Below are positions 8,748-17,651 of a stretch of DNA of 64,000 bases, piece by piece. The translations under genes and the position numbers were made by a program. Each line of letters opens with the position of its first letter. Positions within the stretch are counted from its first letter, which is position 1. Source of the DNA: Peptoniphilus ovalis (lineage in GTDB: Bacteria; Bacillota; Clostridia; Tissierellales; Peptoniphilaceae); assembly GCF_018919265.1 (NCBI RefSeq), contig NZ_JAHLQO010000005.1:62001-126000 (forward strand). The letters run 5' to 3'. Below the pieces are notes generated by a model. The model worked only from the letters and a program-made list of their open reading frames with translations, was not told the DNA's origin and searched no databases.

Positions 8748-9378
8748 ATTTAGATTTAGAAAAGAAAGTATAATTTCAATAATTGCATCTATATTAATTT
8801 TTATATTTTTTAATTTATTATTCTATAATAAAATGCCTGACTCTCTTCCCACTCATTGGAATTTCAATAGCGAAGTTGATTCCTATGGAACAAGGTTTGA
8901 GGCAATGATTGGAATTCATATATTTCTAATAGCAATGAATATATTTTTATGTTTTATGTTAGATAATGATCCAAAAAATAAAAAACAAAATAATTTTGTA
9001 ATCACAATTAGTAAATTTTCCATACCTACAATTATGTTTATAATCTACTTAATAACTGTTTTATCTGGATTTGGAATAGATGTTAAGGCGACAAATATAA
9101 TTACACCTTTTGTTGGATTATTATTTATTGCAATTGGAAATTATATGCCTAAGATTAAGAGAAATTATACAGTAGGAATTAAACTTCCATGGACATTAAA
9201 TAGTGATGAAAATTGGAGAAGAACTCACCGAGTTGGAGGTTACTCTTTTATATTTGCTGGAATTTTATTTCTCATTATGACTTTTTTTAGATATGAGTTT
9301 TTAATTCTCATTCCATTTATAATTTGCATGCTTATCCCAATGATATATTCTTTTTATCTTTATAGGAAAGGAGTTTAA
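8737..9378 (+). CDS. SdpI-family immunity membrane protein
   Basis: 213 residues from the ATG at 8737, chosen because AAAGGAGG precedes it at correct spacing; an in-frame ATG at 8692 lacks a site. The N-terminal DUF1648 module has NKMPDSLPTHWNFNSEVDSYG; several transmembrane helices follow, then the SdpI signature WTLNSDENWRRTHRVGGY. SdpI proteins in Bacillus protect against the toxin SdpC and titrate SdpR at the membrane. No sdpABC toxin genes are nearby, so it may resist foreign peptides or respond to envelope stress. Confidence 0.85.
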   Translation: MKNKFRFRKESIISIIASILIFIFFNLLFYNKMPDSLPTHWNFNSEVDSYGTRFEAMIGIHIFLIAMNIFLCFMLDNDPKNKKQNNFVITISKFSIPTIMFIIYLITVLSGFGIDVKATNIITPFVGLLFIAIGNYMPKIKRNYTVGIKLPWTLNSDENWRRTHRVGGYSFIFAGILFLIMTFFRYEFLILIPFIICMLIPMIYSFYLYRKGV

Positions 9379-9381
9379 TTT

Positions 9382-9660
9382 ATGAAGTTAAATAAAAATA
9401 TTATATCTGGATTAGTATTCTCAATTGCAATTATTTTATCTTTGTATAGCTACTTTAATTTACCTGAAACTGTGACTGTACAAATAGATTTTTCTGGCAA
9501 TCCTTCAAATACTGAACCAAAAATCTTTGCCCTATTCATTCCAATGATTCTTTCTATTGGCGGTACAATAGGTTATTATAAATATGAAGAAACTAAACCT
9601 TTATTTATTTCAATTATTGGAATTATAATAATGATATTAACTTTGATTTTTAATATGTAA
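9382..9660 (+). CDS. Small DUF1648-like membrane protein
   Basis: 92 residues, three predicted helices. The exposed segment NLPETVTVQIDFSGNPSN resembles the DUF1648 motif of the preceding SdpI protein (LP..HWNF....). It looks like a stand-alone copy of that module. Starts 3 bp after the SdpI stop in the same operon. Function not known; an accessory to the immunity protein is plausible. Confidence 0.65.
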   Translation: MKLNKNIISGLVFSIAIILSLYSYFNLPETVTVQIDFSGNPSNTEPKIFALFIPMILSIGGTIGYYKYEETKPLFISIIGIIIMILTLIFNM

Positions 9661-9669
9661 GGAGCCTTT

Positions 9670-10386
9670 ATGATTAAAATAGAAAATGTTTCAAAGACCT
9701 TTGGAGTTAAAAAGGCAGTTGATAATTTAAATTTGGAAATCGCTAGTGGCCAAATTTATGGATTTCTTGGACCTAATGGTGCTGGAAAATCTACTACAAT
9801 TAAAATGATTGTCGGAATGCTCAAACAAGACAGTGGAAAAATTTCTATCGATGGAATTGACACTTTAGAAAATCCTATTGAATCTAAGAAAAAATTTGCC
9901 TTTGTGCCAGACAGTCCTGAAATTTATGACACAATGAGCGGCAGACAATATCTAAATTTTATTGCTGATGTATTTGAGATGGATGTTAAAACAAGAGTTG
10001 AAAATATTAAAAAATATTCAGAAATTTTTGAAATGGAAAGTAGTTTAGATACTTTAATTTCAGCATACTCTCACGGGATGAAACAAAAGATAGTTCTTAT
10101 TGGAGCTTTAATTCACAATCCTGAATTACTTATTTTAGACGAACCAATGGTTGGTCTTGATGCAAAATCTTCCTTTAGACTTAAAAATATTATGAGAGAA
10201 CGTGCAGATGATGGCAAGACTATTTTCTTTTCAACTCATGTTATGGAAGTTGCAGAAAAATTATGCGACAGGATTGCAATTATTAATAAAGGTGTGATTA
10301 TTGCAGAGGGAAGTCTTGATGAAATAAAGGAAAAAGCTCACGAAAGTGGCAGCTTAGAGAAAATATTCTTGGAGTTAACGGAATGA
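9670..10386 (+). CDS. ABC transporter ATPase
   Basis: 238 residues. Walker A GPNGAGKSTT, signature SHGMKQKIVLIGAL (SHGM in place of LSGG, common in ABC-2 type exporters), Walker B LLILDEPMVGLD, switch FSTHVMEVAEKLCD. Overlaps the permease gene by 4 bases. Operon context with arsR and sdpI suggests export or removal of a peptide or lipid-active compound from the membrane. Substrate unknown. Confidence 0.9.
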   Translation: MIKIENVSKTFGVKKAVDNLNLEIASGQIYGFLGPNGAGKSTTIKMIVGMLKQDSGKISIDGIDTLENPIESKKKFAFVPDSPEIYDTMSGRQYLNFIADVFEMDVKTRVENIKKYSEIFEMESSLDTLISAYSHGMKQKIVLIGALIHNPELLILDEPMVGLDAKSSFRLKNIMRERADDGKTIFFSTHVMEVAEKLCDRIAIINKGVIIAEGSLDEIKEKAHESGSLEKIFLELTE

Positions 10387-12011
10387 AAGAATTAATTTTA
10401 CTACTAAAAAAAGATTTTTATCTGAGTTTTAAAGGACCTCTTGAAAAGATTCGTGAGAAAAAAGGCAGTTCATTTCTGCAAAGTTTTTTAATTTTTGTTC
10501 TTATAGTTTATTTCTTAATAGTTTATGGTTTTGTATATCTAGGTGTAATTCAAATTGCAATAAAAAATGGGGCAGGAATTTATATGCTAACTTCTTATGG
10601 AGCTGCGATTTCAGTATTGGCGGTGGTTTTTGAAACTGCATCAATTATTTCAAGAATTTATTACTCACAAGATGTTAGAATTTTATTATCACTTCCTATT
10701 AAAAGAAATAATATTTATATTTCAAAAATAATAGTTTCTATATTTTCTACTTCATCGATTTCTATAGTTCTTTTAGTTCCATTATTTTTTGGACTCATGA
10801 GATATGATTCTGCAAGTTTTGTAAATATAATTGGAGTGACGCTTTTAATTTTTGCAAATATAATCTTTACGATACTACTTATTTCTATTGCTGTAATACT
10901 TTTTATGTCAGTCTTTGCAGGTAGAGGTGGGCTTAAAAATATATTACAGGGAATTGGATTTTTATTAATTCTATTTATTTCCTTTTCCCCACAAATTATA
11001 ATCAACAATTCAAATTTAGATTATATGGAAGTTCTAAATCTTTTAAAGATAGTTTTTCCTCAATTATTTTTACTTCAAAAGATTTATTCTCTAAATAATT
11101 ATATGAGTCTATTAATTGGATTTGTGGCTCTTGTAATTGTCGTAATTTTATTTCTAGCAATAAGTTATCCGATATCCAATATTATGGTTACGGGAGTACT
11201 AAAAAATGAAGTTACAACTAATAAGAGAAAAGCAAAGGGAGATGACAAAAAAAGTTCTGTTAGATTTACTATTGCAAAAAAAGATTTATTAAATATTTTA
11301 AAGACTCCAGTTTATCTCTTTAATATTGGTATTACAGGAATAATCTTTCCAATAATTATTTTTATTAATTTGTTAAGTCAAGGTGGAAATCTAGATACTA
11401 TAAGAAATGTAATTAGCGATTTTGAAACTCTTGAAGTTCTTCATTCAGATGTATTTATATTTATTGCAATTATATTTTTCAGTTACGCAATATTTATTCA
11501 GCCACTTTCAATTACAAGTATCACAAGAGAGGGAAAATTAATTTATCTAATGCAGACTCTTCCCATTTCTTACAAAGATCAAATTATTGGAAGATGTATG
11601 AGCTCGATTTTCTTTGGAATATTAAATGTAGTTCCAATGATTTTAATATTGACTTATCTCACAAAATTTAATTTAATTTATCTTTATGGGATGATTCTTG
11701 GGACTTTACTTGGCACATTTTTTTCAACAAGTATAGGAATGTATTTTGGAATTAATAATGCAAAGCTTGACTGGGACAATCCTCAAGAAGCTGTAAAGAG
11801 AAACTTTTCTATATTTGTATTTTCTCTAATTACAATTGCAATTATTATTGCTTCAGCTATTGTTGGATATGTGATATTTTTTAAGCTTGAACTTGATTTT
11901 TTCTACGTGAAAATTTTTTCCATAATTTATTTTATAATTATGACAATTATCGCAATAATTTTTCTAAACAAATCGCTCGAAAGTTTTGCAAATAAAATAA
12001 ATGAATATTAA
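10383..12011 (+). CDS. ABC-2 type transporter permease
   Basis: 542-residue polytopic protein with about twelve hydrophobic helices and a basic cytoplasmic loop KNEVTTNKRKAKGDDKKSS near residues 277-295. This splits it into two halves of about six helices, so it resembles a fused pair of ABC-2 permeases served by the ATPase encoded just upstream. The LMQTLPISYKDQIIGR stretch is common in this group. Last gene before a terminator. Substrate not determinable. Confidence 0.85.
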   Translation: MKELILLLKKDFYLSFKGPLEKIREKKGSSFLQSFLIFVLIVYFLIVYGFVYLGVIQIAIKNGAGIYMLTSYGAAISVLAVVFETASIISRIYYSQDVRILLSLPIKRNNIYISKIIVSIFSTSSISIVLLVPLFFGLMRYDSASFVNIIGVTLLIFANIIFTILLISIAVILFMSVFAGRGGLKNILQGIGFLLILFISFSPQIIINNSNLDYMEVLNLLKIVFPQLFLLQKIYSLNNYMSLLIGFVALVIVVILFLAISYPISNIMVTGVLKNEVTTNKRKAKGDDKKSSVRFTIAKKDLLNILKTPVYLFNIGITGIIFPIIIFINLLSQGGNLDTIRNVISDFETLEVLHSDVFIFIAIIFFSYAIFIQPLSITSITREGKLIYLMQTLPISYKDQIIGRCMSSIFFGILNVVPMILILTYLTKFNLIYLYGMILGTLLGTFFSTSIGMYFGINNAKLDWDNPQEAVKRNFSIFVFSLITIAIIIASAIVGYVIFFKLELDFFYVKIFSIIYFIIMTIIAIIFLNKSLESFANKINEY

Positions 12012-12019
12012 TTTATGAA

Positions 12020-12050
12020 AACCTTAGCAATGTGTTGCTGAGGTTTTTTT
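12020..12050 (+). terminator. Terminator of the arsR-sdpI-ABC operon
   Basis: 11-bp stem 12020-12030/12035-12045 with one G-T pair, TGTG loop, T tract. Confidence 0.93.
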
Positions 12051-12103
12051 AACAAAATTATTTTGATTTCTTTACAAAAATTAATAAAATATTTGACAAA
12101 CTT

Positions 12104-12132
12104 TTGACTTTCCTTTTTCTCTAAAGTGATAT
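12104..12132 (+). promoter_or_regulatory. Candidate promoter of the CitMHS gene
   Basis: TTGACT (12104-12109), 17-bp spacer, TGATAT (12127-12132). A small palindrome TGATATATCA overlaps the -10. Confidence 0.45.
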
Positions 12133-12198
12133 ATCATAACATAAAGATATCATTTTAAATAAAATGTTTTATATCTATTAATTTTAGGAGGTAAAATT

Positions 12199-13536
12199 AT
12201 GCTAACTATTTTGTCTTGGGTAATGATAGTCGTATTTATGTACGTTATCCTTACAAAAAAGATGACGCCTTTTGCATCTCTTGTTATCATTCCATTAATT
12301 TTCGCATTAATTGCAAAATTTACAGGCGTTGCAAACGATGGTAACATTGGAGAATGGGTTCTTGCAGGTGTTGATGGAACTGCAAAAACAGGAATTATGC
12401 TATTATTTGCTATACTATTTTTCTCCATTATGCTCGATGCTGGACTTTTCGATCCAATAACTGAAAAAATGATTCGCTTTGCTGGCGGAGACCCTATGAA
12501 GGTTCTTATTGCTACTGCAGTTCTTGCAGCTTCTATTTCACTTAATGGTGATGGAACTACTACAACACTTATCTGTGTTGCAGCATTCTTACCAATTTAT
12601 CAAAAGTTAAATATGAAAATAATGAATCTTGGTGTTTTGATAATCATGCAAAATACTATTATGAATCTTCTTCCTTGGGGAGGACCTACTGCTAGAGCCA
12701 TGGCAGTTATGGATGTAGGTGCTGAAATCCTTGGCTATCTTGCACCAGGTATGGTTCTTTCAATACTTTATGTACTCTTTATCGTTGCTCCATACATGGG
12801 TAAAAAAGAAAGAGAAAGACTTGGAGTTAAGCACATGACTGAAGAAGAAATTCAAGAGCTTCTTGCAGTTAAAGATCCTGAAGAACAAAAACTTAGAAGA
12901 CCAGATAGATGGGCTTTTAATGCAATTCTTACTATTGTTCTTATAGGCTGGTTAGTTGCCGGATCATTTATCGACTCAATTTCTGTTCCACCACTTTTAT
13001 TATTTTTAGTTGGCACAGTCATTGCACTTATGGTAAACTATCCTAAGCTTTCCGATCAAGGGAAGAGAATATCTGATAATGCCGGAGATGCTGTGTCAGT
13101 TGTTATCTTAGTATTTGGTGCCGGAGTATTTATGGGATTATTCCAAGGATCAGGTTTAAGTGATGCTATGGCAAAATCTTTAACAAGTATTATCCCTGAA
13201 AAACTTGGACACTTCTGGGGAATTGTAATCGCACTTATTTCAGCTCCAGGAACATTCTTTATTTCCAACGACGGTTTCTACTTTGGTATCTTGCCACCAC
13301 TTGCAGAAATTGGAATAAATTATGGATTTACAAATATGGAACTTGCCCTTGCTTCATTAATGGGACAAGCATTCCACTTACTAAGCCCACTTGTTGCATT
13401 TATTTATCTACTTTTAAGACTATTAGACCTAGATATGGGACAATGGCAAAAAGAATCTGCTAAGTGGCTGATTGGAGTTTTCGTACTACTTGTAGTGGGA
13501 ACTGTTATCTCTGGTGGATTGAGACTATATGTATAA
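12199..13536 (+). CDS. CitMHS-family carboxylate transporter
   Basis: 445 residues, about 12 transmembrane segments, with the CitMHS landmarks SISLNGDGTTTTLICVAAFLPIY, NLLPWGGPTARAMAV and FISNDGFYFGILPPL. Members carry metal-citrate or related di/tricarboxylates with H+ or Na+. Ribosome site AGGAGG. The next genes are a Na+-pump decarboxylase beta subunit and a small membrane subunit, so the transported acid may be decarboxylated with Na+ export. Which acid is not clear from sequence. Confidence 0.88.
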   Translation: MLTILSWVMIVVFMYVILTKKMTPFASLVIIPLIFALIAKFTGVANDGNIGEWVLAGVDGTAKTGIMLLFAILFFSIMLDAGLFDPITEKMIRFAGGDPMKVLIATAVLAASISLNGDGTTTTLICVAAFLPIYQKLNMKIMNLGVLIIMQNTIMNLLPWGGPTARAMAVMDVGAEILGYLAPGMVLSILYVLFIVAPYMGKKERERLGVKHMTEEEIQELLAVKDPEEQKLRRPDRWAFNAILTIVLIGWLVAGSFIDSISVPPLLLFLVGTVIALMVNYPKLSDQGKRISDNAGDAVSVVILVFGAGVFMGLFQGSGLSDAMAKSLTSIIPEKLGHFWGIVIALISAPGTFFISNDGFYFGILPPLAEIGINYGFTNMELALASLMGQAFHLLSPLVAFIYLLLRLLDLDMGQWQKESAKWLIGVFVLLVVGTVISGGLRLYV

Positions 13537-13537
13537 T

Positions 13538-13559
13538 AAACCGCCCTTAGGGGTGGTTT
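13538..13559 (+). terminator. Hairpin after the CitMHS gene
   Basis: 9-bp stem (AAACCGCCC with GGGTGGTTT, one G-T pair) and TTAG loop. No proper T tract follows, so it is at most a weak terminator before the decarboxylase subunit. Confidence 0.5.
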
Positions 13560-13583
13560 AAAATTTGAAAATGGAGGTAAAAT

Positions 13584-14696
13584 TTGGAAATATTATTAGA
13601 AGGAATAATGAATTTAGAGATTAAACATGTAATTATGTTTATCATCGGAGGACTTTTAATTTATCTTGCGATTGCTAAGGAATACGAGCCAGCTCTTTTA
13701 CTACCTATTGGATTTGGAGCTATTATATCTAATATCCCTCTTTCTTCAGCAGTTGGAGAACATGGATTTTTAACTATTTTATATCACGCAGGTATTGCAA
13801 CTGAGCTTTTCCCTGTATTAATTTTTATTGGCGTTGGAGCTATGATTGACTTTAAACCTCTTATCGCTTCACCATTTATGCTGTTCTTTGGAGCGGCGGC
13901 TCAATTTGGTATCTTTGCCACTATGCTATTTGCAGTATCAACTGGTAAATTTACATTACCTGAAGCTGCTTCAATTGGTATAATTGGTGCTGCTGATGGT
14001 CCTACAAGTATTTACGTAGCTAAGGAATTTGCTCCTAACTATCTTGGACCTATTTCTGTTGCTGCTTATTCTTATATGTCACTTGTACCTATTATACAGC
14101 CACCTGTAATTAAACTTTTAACAACTTCTAACGAAAGAAAAATCCGTATGAAGTATACAACTGTAAAAGTGCCTAAGATTGTAGAAATCTTATTCCCTAT
14201 TGTAATTACAGTTATCGCAGGAGTTATCGCTCCTATGTCAGTTGCTCTTATAGGAGCATTAATGTTTGGTAACCTAATTAGAGTTTGTGGCGTGCTTGAA
14301 AGACTTTCACAATCAGCACAAAACGAATTATCTAACCTTGTAACAATCCTACTTGGTATCACAATTGGGGGAACAATGTCAGCTGATGCATTCCTTAATA
14401 TCAACACATTAATGATTCTTGCAATGGGACTTGTTGCCTTTATCTTTGATACAGCTGGTGGAGTTTTATTTGCTAAGTTCTTAAATTTATTCTTAAAGGA
14501 AAAAGTAAATCCAATGATTGGAGCTGCTGGTATTTCAGCATTCCCAATGAGTGGTAGAGTTGTTCAATCAATTGCTACAAAAGAAGATCCAACAAACTTT
14601 ATCCTAATGCAAGCAATGAGTGCTAACGTAGCTGGACAACTTGGATCAGTAGTTGCAGGATCAATGATTCTTGCTCTAGTTCCAATGTTTATGTAG
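13584..14696 (+). CDS. Na+-translocating decarboxylase beta subunit (OadB/GcdB/MmdB family)
   Basis: 370-residue integral membrane subunit that couples decarboxylation of carboxybiotin to Na+ export. Family motifs: YEPALLLPIGFGAIISN, GVGAMIDFKPLIA, and IGAADGPTSIYVA with the essential Asp of the Na+/carboxybiotin site, plus NVAGQLGSVVAGS at the end. I chose the TTG start at 13584 because GGAGG lies 7 nt before it and relatives begin MELLL; an ATG at 13608 is the alternative. The carboxyltransferase alpha and biotin carrier subunits are not in this window. Confidence 0.88.
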   Translation: MEILLEGIMNLEIKHVIMFIIGGLLIYLAIAKEYEPALLLPIGFGAIISNIPLSSAVGEHGFLTILYHAGIATELFPVLIFIGVGAMIDFKPLIASPFMLFFGAAAQFGIFATMLFAVSTGKFTLPEAASIGIIGAADGPTSIYVAKEFAPNYLGPISVAAYSYMSLVPIIQPPVIKLLTTSNERKIRMKYTTVKVPKIVEILFPIVITVIAGVIAPMSVALIGALMFGNLIRVCGVLERLSQSAQNELSNLVTILLGITIGGTMSADAFLNINTLMILAMGLVAFIFDTAGGVLFAKFLNLFLKEKVNPMIGAAGISAFPMSGRVVQSIATKEDPTNFILMQAMSANVAGQLGSVVAGSMILALVPMFM

Positions 14697-14706
14697 AGGT
14701 GATAAT

Positions 14707-14832
14707 ATGGATACAAATATGTTTATGAACGCTGTAGAAGTTGCAATATTTGGACTTATCGGAGTTTTCTCAGTTCTTATATTATTTTATATTTCTACAA
14801 AAATTATGCTTATGATGTTTAAAGAAAAATAA
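14707..14832 (+). CDS. 41-residue membrane protein, probable decarboxylase gamma-like subunit
   Basis: Small gene of 41 codons plus stop, 10 bp after the beta subunit, with GAGGTGATA as ribosome site. It encodes a short N-terminus, one hydrophobic helix (AVEVAIFGLIGVFSVLILFYIS) and a basic tail ending KEK. OadG/MmdD/MmdE-type subunits are short single-helix proteins that assemble the beta subunit with the carboxyltransferase. The position and topology fit, but it lacks the long Ala/Pro-rich tail of classical OadG. A terminator follows directly. Confidence 0.65.
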   Translation: MDTNMFMNAVEVAIFGLIGVFSVLILFYISTKIMLMMFKEK

Positions 14833-14840
14833 ATTTTTAC

Positions 14841-14868
14841 GGCTGCTCTTTGTGAGCAGTCTTTTTTT
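14841..14868 (+). terminator. Terminator of the CitMHS-decarboxylase cluster
   Basis: 8-bp stem GGCTGCTC/GAGCAGTC with a 5-nt loop and seven T. Confidence 0.92.
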
Positions 14869-14875
14869 GTTATCT

Positions 14876-15145
14876 AAGACAGTCGCCATTAACTAGAAGC
14901 AGACAGCCCTGAAGGGTAGCCTGCTAAGGTGTAGCAAGAGAAGAAGCATCAAAAGAAGAAGACAGCCCTCGCTGTGCCGTTGGTTCTTCTTCGCCTCTAA
15001 TTTCGCTAAGCTCATTAATCGGCGTGAAGAATGCAAATTAAAATTTTCTACCTTTTCCGACTCGCTCTAAAATGCTCCTTATCCAGTCGCATTTTATTCG
15101 CTACCATTAAAGGGCAGCCTGCTAATATTTCAAAGGCTTTTTCAT
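14876..15145. repeat. Gene-free structured region with a dispersed repeat
   Basis: No coding frame is supported between 14869 and 15185. Base composition is richer in G+C than the surroundings. GGGYAGCCTGCTAA occurs twice in direct orientation (near 14920 and 15113), GAAGAAGAC near 14970 can pair with GTTCTTCTTC near 14992, and the interval 15047-15110 (CGACTC, AAAATGCTCCTTATCC, AGTCGCATTTT, CTACCATTAA) matches the ends and core of the element in the hisS 3' repeats at 49.6-50.0 kb, in opposite orientation. Confidence 0.7.
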
Positions 15146-15185
15146 ACTTTATCAAACAATAAAAAACACCAGATAATTCTAGGTG

Positions 15186-15830
15186 CTATATTTCACTTCT
15201 TATTTTTTCTATATCTAAAATTTTTATTTCTTTCCCCTGTATTTCAATTATATTTTCACTTGCCATCTTAGAAAGTTCTCTTGATAATGAAGGTCTTGTC
15301 GTGCTTATATAATCTGCCAATTCTTCCCTATTCATTGTAAGAGTTAGACTGCCGCTTTCTTCTTTATCTAATATAAATTTACAAATTTTCTGTCTCAAAG
15401 TCTTTTTCGATGTAATTTGATTTTTCCTAGATAGATTTAAGCACTTATTGGAAATAAAATTAATATAATTTTTAAAAAATTGCTCATTTGAATTTTCAAA
15501 TAATTTCTTAAAGTTTTTTATTATTAAGACTTTGCTTTCTCTTTCGCAAACTCCATCGAAATCAAAGGGTTCATTTAAAAAGGCATAGACTTCCCCAAAT
15601 CCTGTCTTTTCTTCGATTTTTTGAAAGATAAATCTATTTCCATAATTATCTATTTGAAAGACTATAATTTCGCCCTCAATTAAATAATAAAAGTCATTGG
15701 ATACTTCACCTTCTCTAAAGACATATTCATCTTTTTTAAATGTTTTTATTTCAGTTTCAGTGCTGGACAAAAGATTTTTTATTTCATATTCTGTTAATCC
15801 CTTAAAAATATTAATCTCACTATAATTCAT
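15186..15830 (-). CDS. Crp/Fnr-family regulator, likely HcpR-like
   Basis: 214 residues: N-terminal cyclic-nucleotide-type beta roll (FREGEVSNDFYYLIEGEI, residues 15-115), dimer helix, and C-terminal winged helix with MNREELADYISTTRPSLSRELSKM (about 165-190). No N-terminal Fnr-type Cys cluster, so not an Fe-S oxygen sensor of the Fnr type. It follows hcp on the same strand, the context of HcpR regulators that respond to nitrosative stress. A Crp-type dyad (GTAAC-N4-GTTAC) lies upstream of hcp. Effector (heme-NO in some HcpR proteins) is inferred. Confidence 0.82.
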   Translation of the reverse strand: MNYSEINIFKGLTEYEIKNLLSSTETEIKTFKKDEYVFREGEVSNDFYYLIEGEIIVFQIDNYGNRFIFQKIEEKTGFGEVYAFLNEPFDFDGVCERESKVLIIKNFKKLFENSNEQFFKNYINFISNKCLNLSRKNQITSKKTLRQKICKFILDKEESGSLTLTMNREELADYISTTRPSLSRELSKMASENIIEIQGKEIKILDIEKIRSEI

Positions 15831-15832
15831 AA

Positions 15833-15880
15833 AATTCCCCTGTGTATTCTTTAAATAAATTATACCACAGGGGAGAATTT
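15833..15880 (-). promoter_or_regulatory. Inverted repeat covering the Crp/Fnr ribosome site
   Basis: The arm CACAGGGGAATT (minus strand, 15833-15844) pairs with AATTCTCCCCTGTG (15866-15879) with a 2-nt bulge; the loop holds TATAAT. The AGGGGAA ribosome site of the regulator is inside the stem, directly before its ATG at 15830, so the fold could limit translation or act as an hcp terminator. Confidence 0.55.
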
Positions 15881-15885
15881 TTAGA

Positions 15886-17496
15886 TTAAATCATTTTCGC
15901 AAGATCATCTTCTACATTTGAAATTGTACCAATATTAAAGTTTTCAACTAGAAACTCTGCAATACTTGGTGATAAAAATGCTGGTAAGGTTGGTCCAAGG
16001 TGAATATTCTTAACTCCAAGTGAAAGAAGTGCAAGAAGAACAATTACTGCTTTTTGTTCGTACCAAGCTATATTGTATTCAATAGGAAGGTCGTTAATTG
16101 ATTCTAGTCCTAAGGCATCTTTTAATGCAAGTGCTATTTTTACAAGTGAGTATGAATCATTACATTGACCTGCATCTAATACTCTTGGTATTCCATTTAT
16201 ATCTCCTAATCCTAATTTATTATATCTATATTTAGCACAACCTGCTGTTAGAATAACTACATCTTTTGGAAGATTTTTTGCAAATTCTGTGTAATAATTT
16301 CTCTTGCCACTTCTTCCGTCACAGCCAGCCATTACTACGAATTTTTTAATATTTCCCTTTTTAATTTCATCTATAACTTTATCTGCAAGTGATATAACTT
16401 GATTGTGAGCAAATCCTCCGATGATTTTTGTATTTTCTAAATTTGTTGGTGCTTTAGAATTTTTTGCAATTTCTATAATTTCTGAAAAGTCTTTATATCC
16501 CCTTTCATCCGCATTTATATGTTTAGCTCCAGGATAACCTGCATTTGATGTTGTAAACATTCTATTTAAATAAGTGTTGTCCTTTTTTGGCGGTACTATA
16601 CAATTTGTAGTCATTAAAATAGGACCATTAAACTTTTCAAACTCTTCATTTTGACTCCACCAACTATTTCCGTAATTTCCATGGAAGTGATTATACTTTT
16701 TAAATTCAGGATAATAATTTGCTGGAAGCATTTCTGAATGTGTGTAAATATCCACACCGCTTTCCTTACTTTGTTCTAAAAGCATTTTTATATCGTGTAA
16801 ATCATGTCCTGAAATTAAAATTCCCGGTCTATCTCCTGCAGAAAAATCAACTTCTGTTATCTCTGGATTGCCATAAGTTTCTGTGTTGGCACGGTCCAAT
16901 AAATCCATTGCCATAACTCCATGCTTTCCTGTTTCTATAACAAGATTAACTAGTTCATCTACTTCTAAATCCATTGTAATTTTTTCTAAAGCATTTGAGA
17001 TAAATTTATCAACTTTTTCATCTCTATAATTAAGCACATTTGCGTGATGATTATAAGCAGCAAGTCCCTTTAGTCCATAAGTTATTAGCTCTACTAAACT
17101 TCTCTTATCTTCATTTTCAGTGTTTAAAACTCCAACACCAATGGATTTAACCAACAGTTCATTTCTGTCGCTACTTACAAAACTTTCAATTTCATTTAAG
17201 TCATCTCTATTTAACTTTTCAATAAGTTCTTTTTTTAACTCAATAGTTTTAAATATATGAATAAAAATTGCCTCTTCATCGAAATTTGCATTAGTGATAG
17301 TTACAAATAAATTGTTGGAAATTTTATCGTAAAATTTTTCTTCTACACTTTCAAATTTATTTACAAGAGCAGAAAGTCCCTTTGTTAAATATAATAGTAA
17401 ATCTTGAAGATTTGCTACTGCATCAGTTTTTCCACAAACTCCAATTTTTGTACATCCTTTATTTCCTGCTGTTTCTTGACATTGATAACAAAACAT
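15886..17496 (-). CDS. hcp: Hydroxylamine reductase (hybrid cluster protein)
   Basis: 536 residues. The N-terminal Cys cluster C3-x2-C6 ... C15-x5-C21 binds the cubane Fe-S cluster. Downstream conserved motifs include [31 protein letters not shown], the [16 protein letters not shown] segment and [11 protein letters not shown], whose Cys residues ligate the hybrid 4Fe-2S-2O cluster. Cytoplasmic; reduces NO or hydroxylamine under nitrosative stress. Probably regulated by the Crp/Fnr protein encoded next to it. Confidence 0.95.
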   Translation of the reverse strand: MFCYQCQETAGNKGCTKIGVCGKTDAVANLQDLLLYLTKGLSALVNKFESVEEKFYDKISNNLFVTITNANFDEEAIFIHIFKTIELKKELIEKLNRDDLNEIESFVSSDRNELLVKSIGVGVLNTENEDKRSLVELITYGLKGLAAYNHHANVLNYRDEKVDKFISNALEKITMDLEVDELVNLVIETGKHGVMAMDLLDRANTETYGNPEITEVDFSAGDRPGILISGHDLHDIKMLLEQSKESGVDIYTHSEMLPANYYPEFKKYNHFHGNYGNSWWSQNEEFEKFNGPILMTTNCIVPPKKDNTYLNRMFTTSNAGYPGAKHINADERGYKDFSEIIEIAKNSKAPTNLENTKIIGGFAHNQVISLADKVIDEIKKGNIKKFVVMAGCDGRSGKRNYYTEFAKNLPKDVVILTAGCAKYRYNKLGLGDINGIPRVLDAGQCNDSYSLVKIALALKDALGLESINDLPIEYNIAWYEQKAVIVLLALLSLGVKNIHLGPTLPAFLSPSIAEFLVENFNIGTISNVEDDLAKMI

Positions 17497-17552
17497 TTTA
17501 TACCCCCTGTTATTTTATGAGTTAATTTTATAAGAAGAAAATAAATTAGTCG

Positions 17553-17566
17553 GTAACATTTGTTAC
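17553..17566. promoter_or_regulatory. Crp/Fnr-type dyad between hcp and tpx
   Basis: GTAAC-ATTT-GTTAC, a perfect 5+5 dyad with 4-nt spacer, 57 bp before hcp and 86 bp before the divergent tpx. Candidate operator of the Crp/Fnr regulator at 15186. A single site could serve both genes. Confidence 0.6.
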
Positions 17567-17651
17567 AAAATTAAAATTTAGAATATGTTATAAGCTTTAA
17601 AAAATTGGATATATATTTTAATAAGATTAAAACTAATTATAGGAGGAATTT

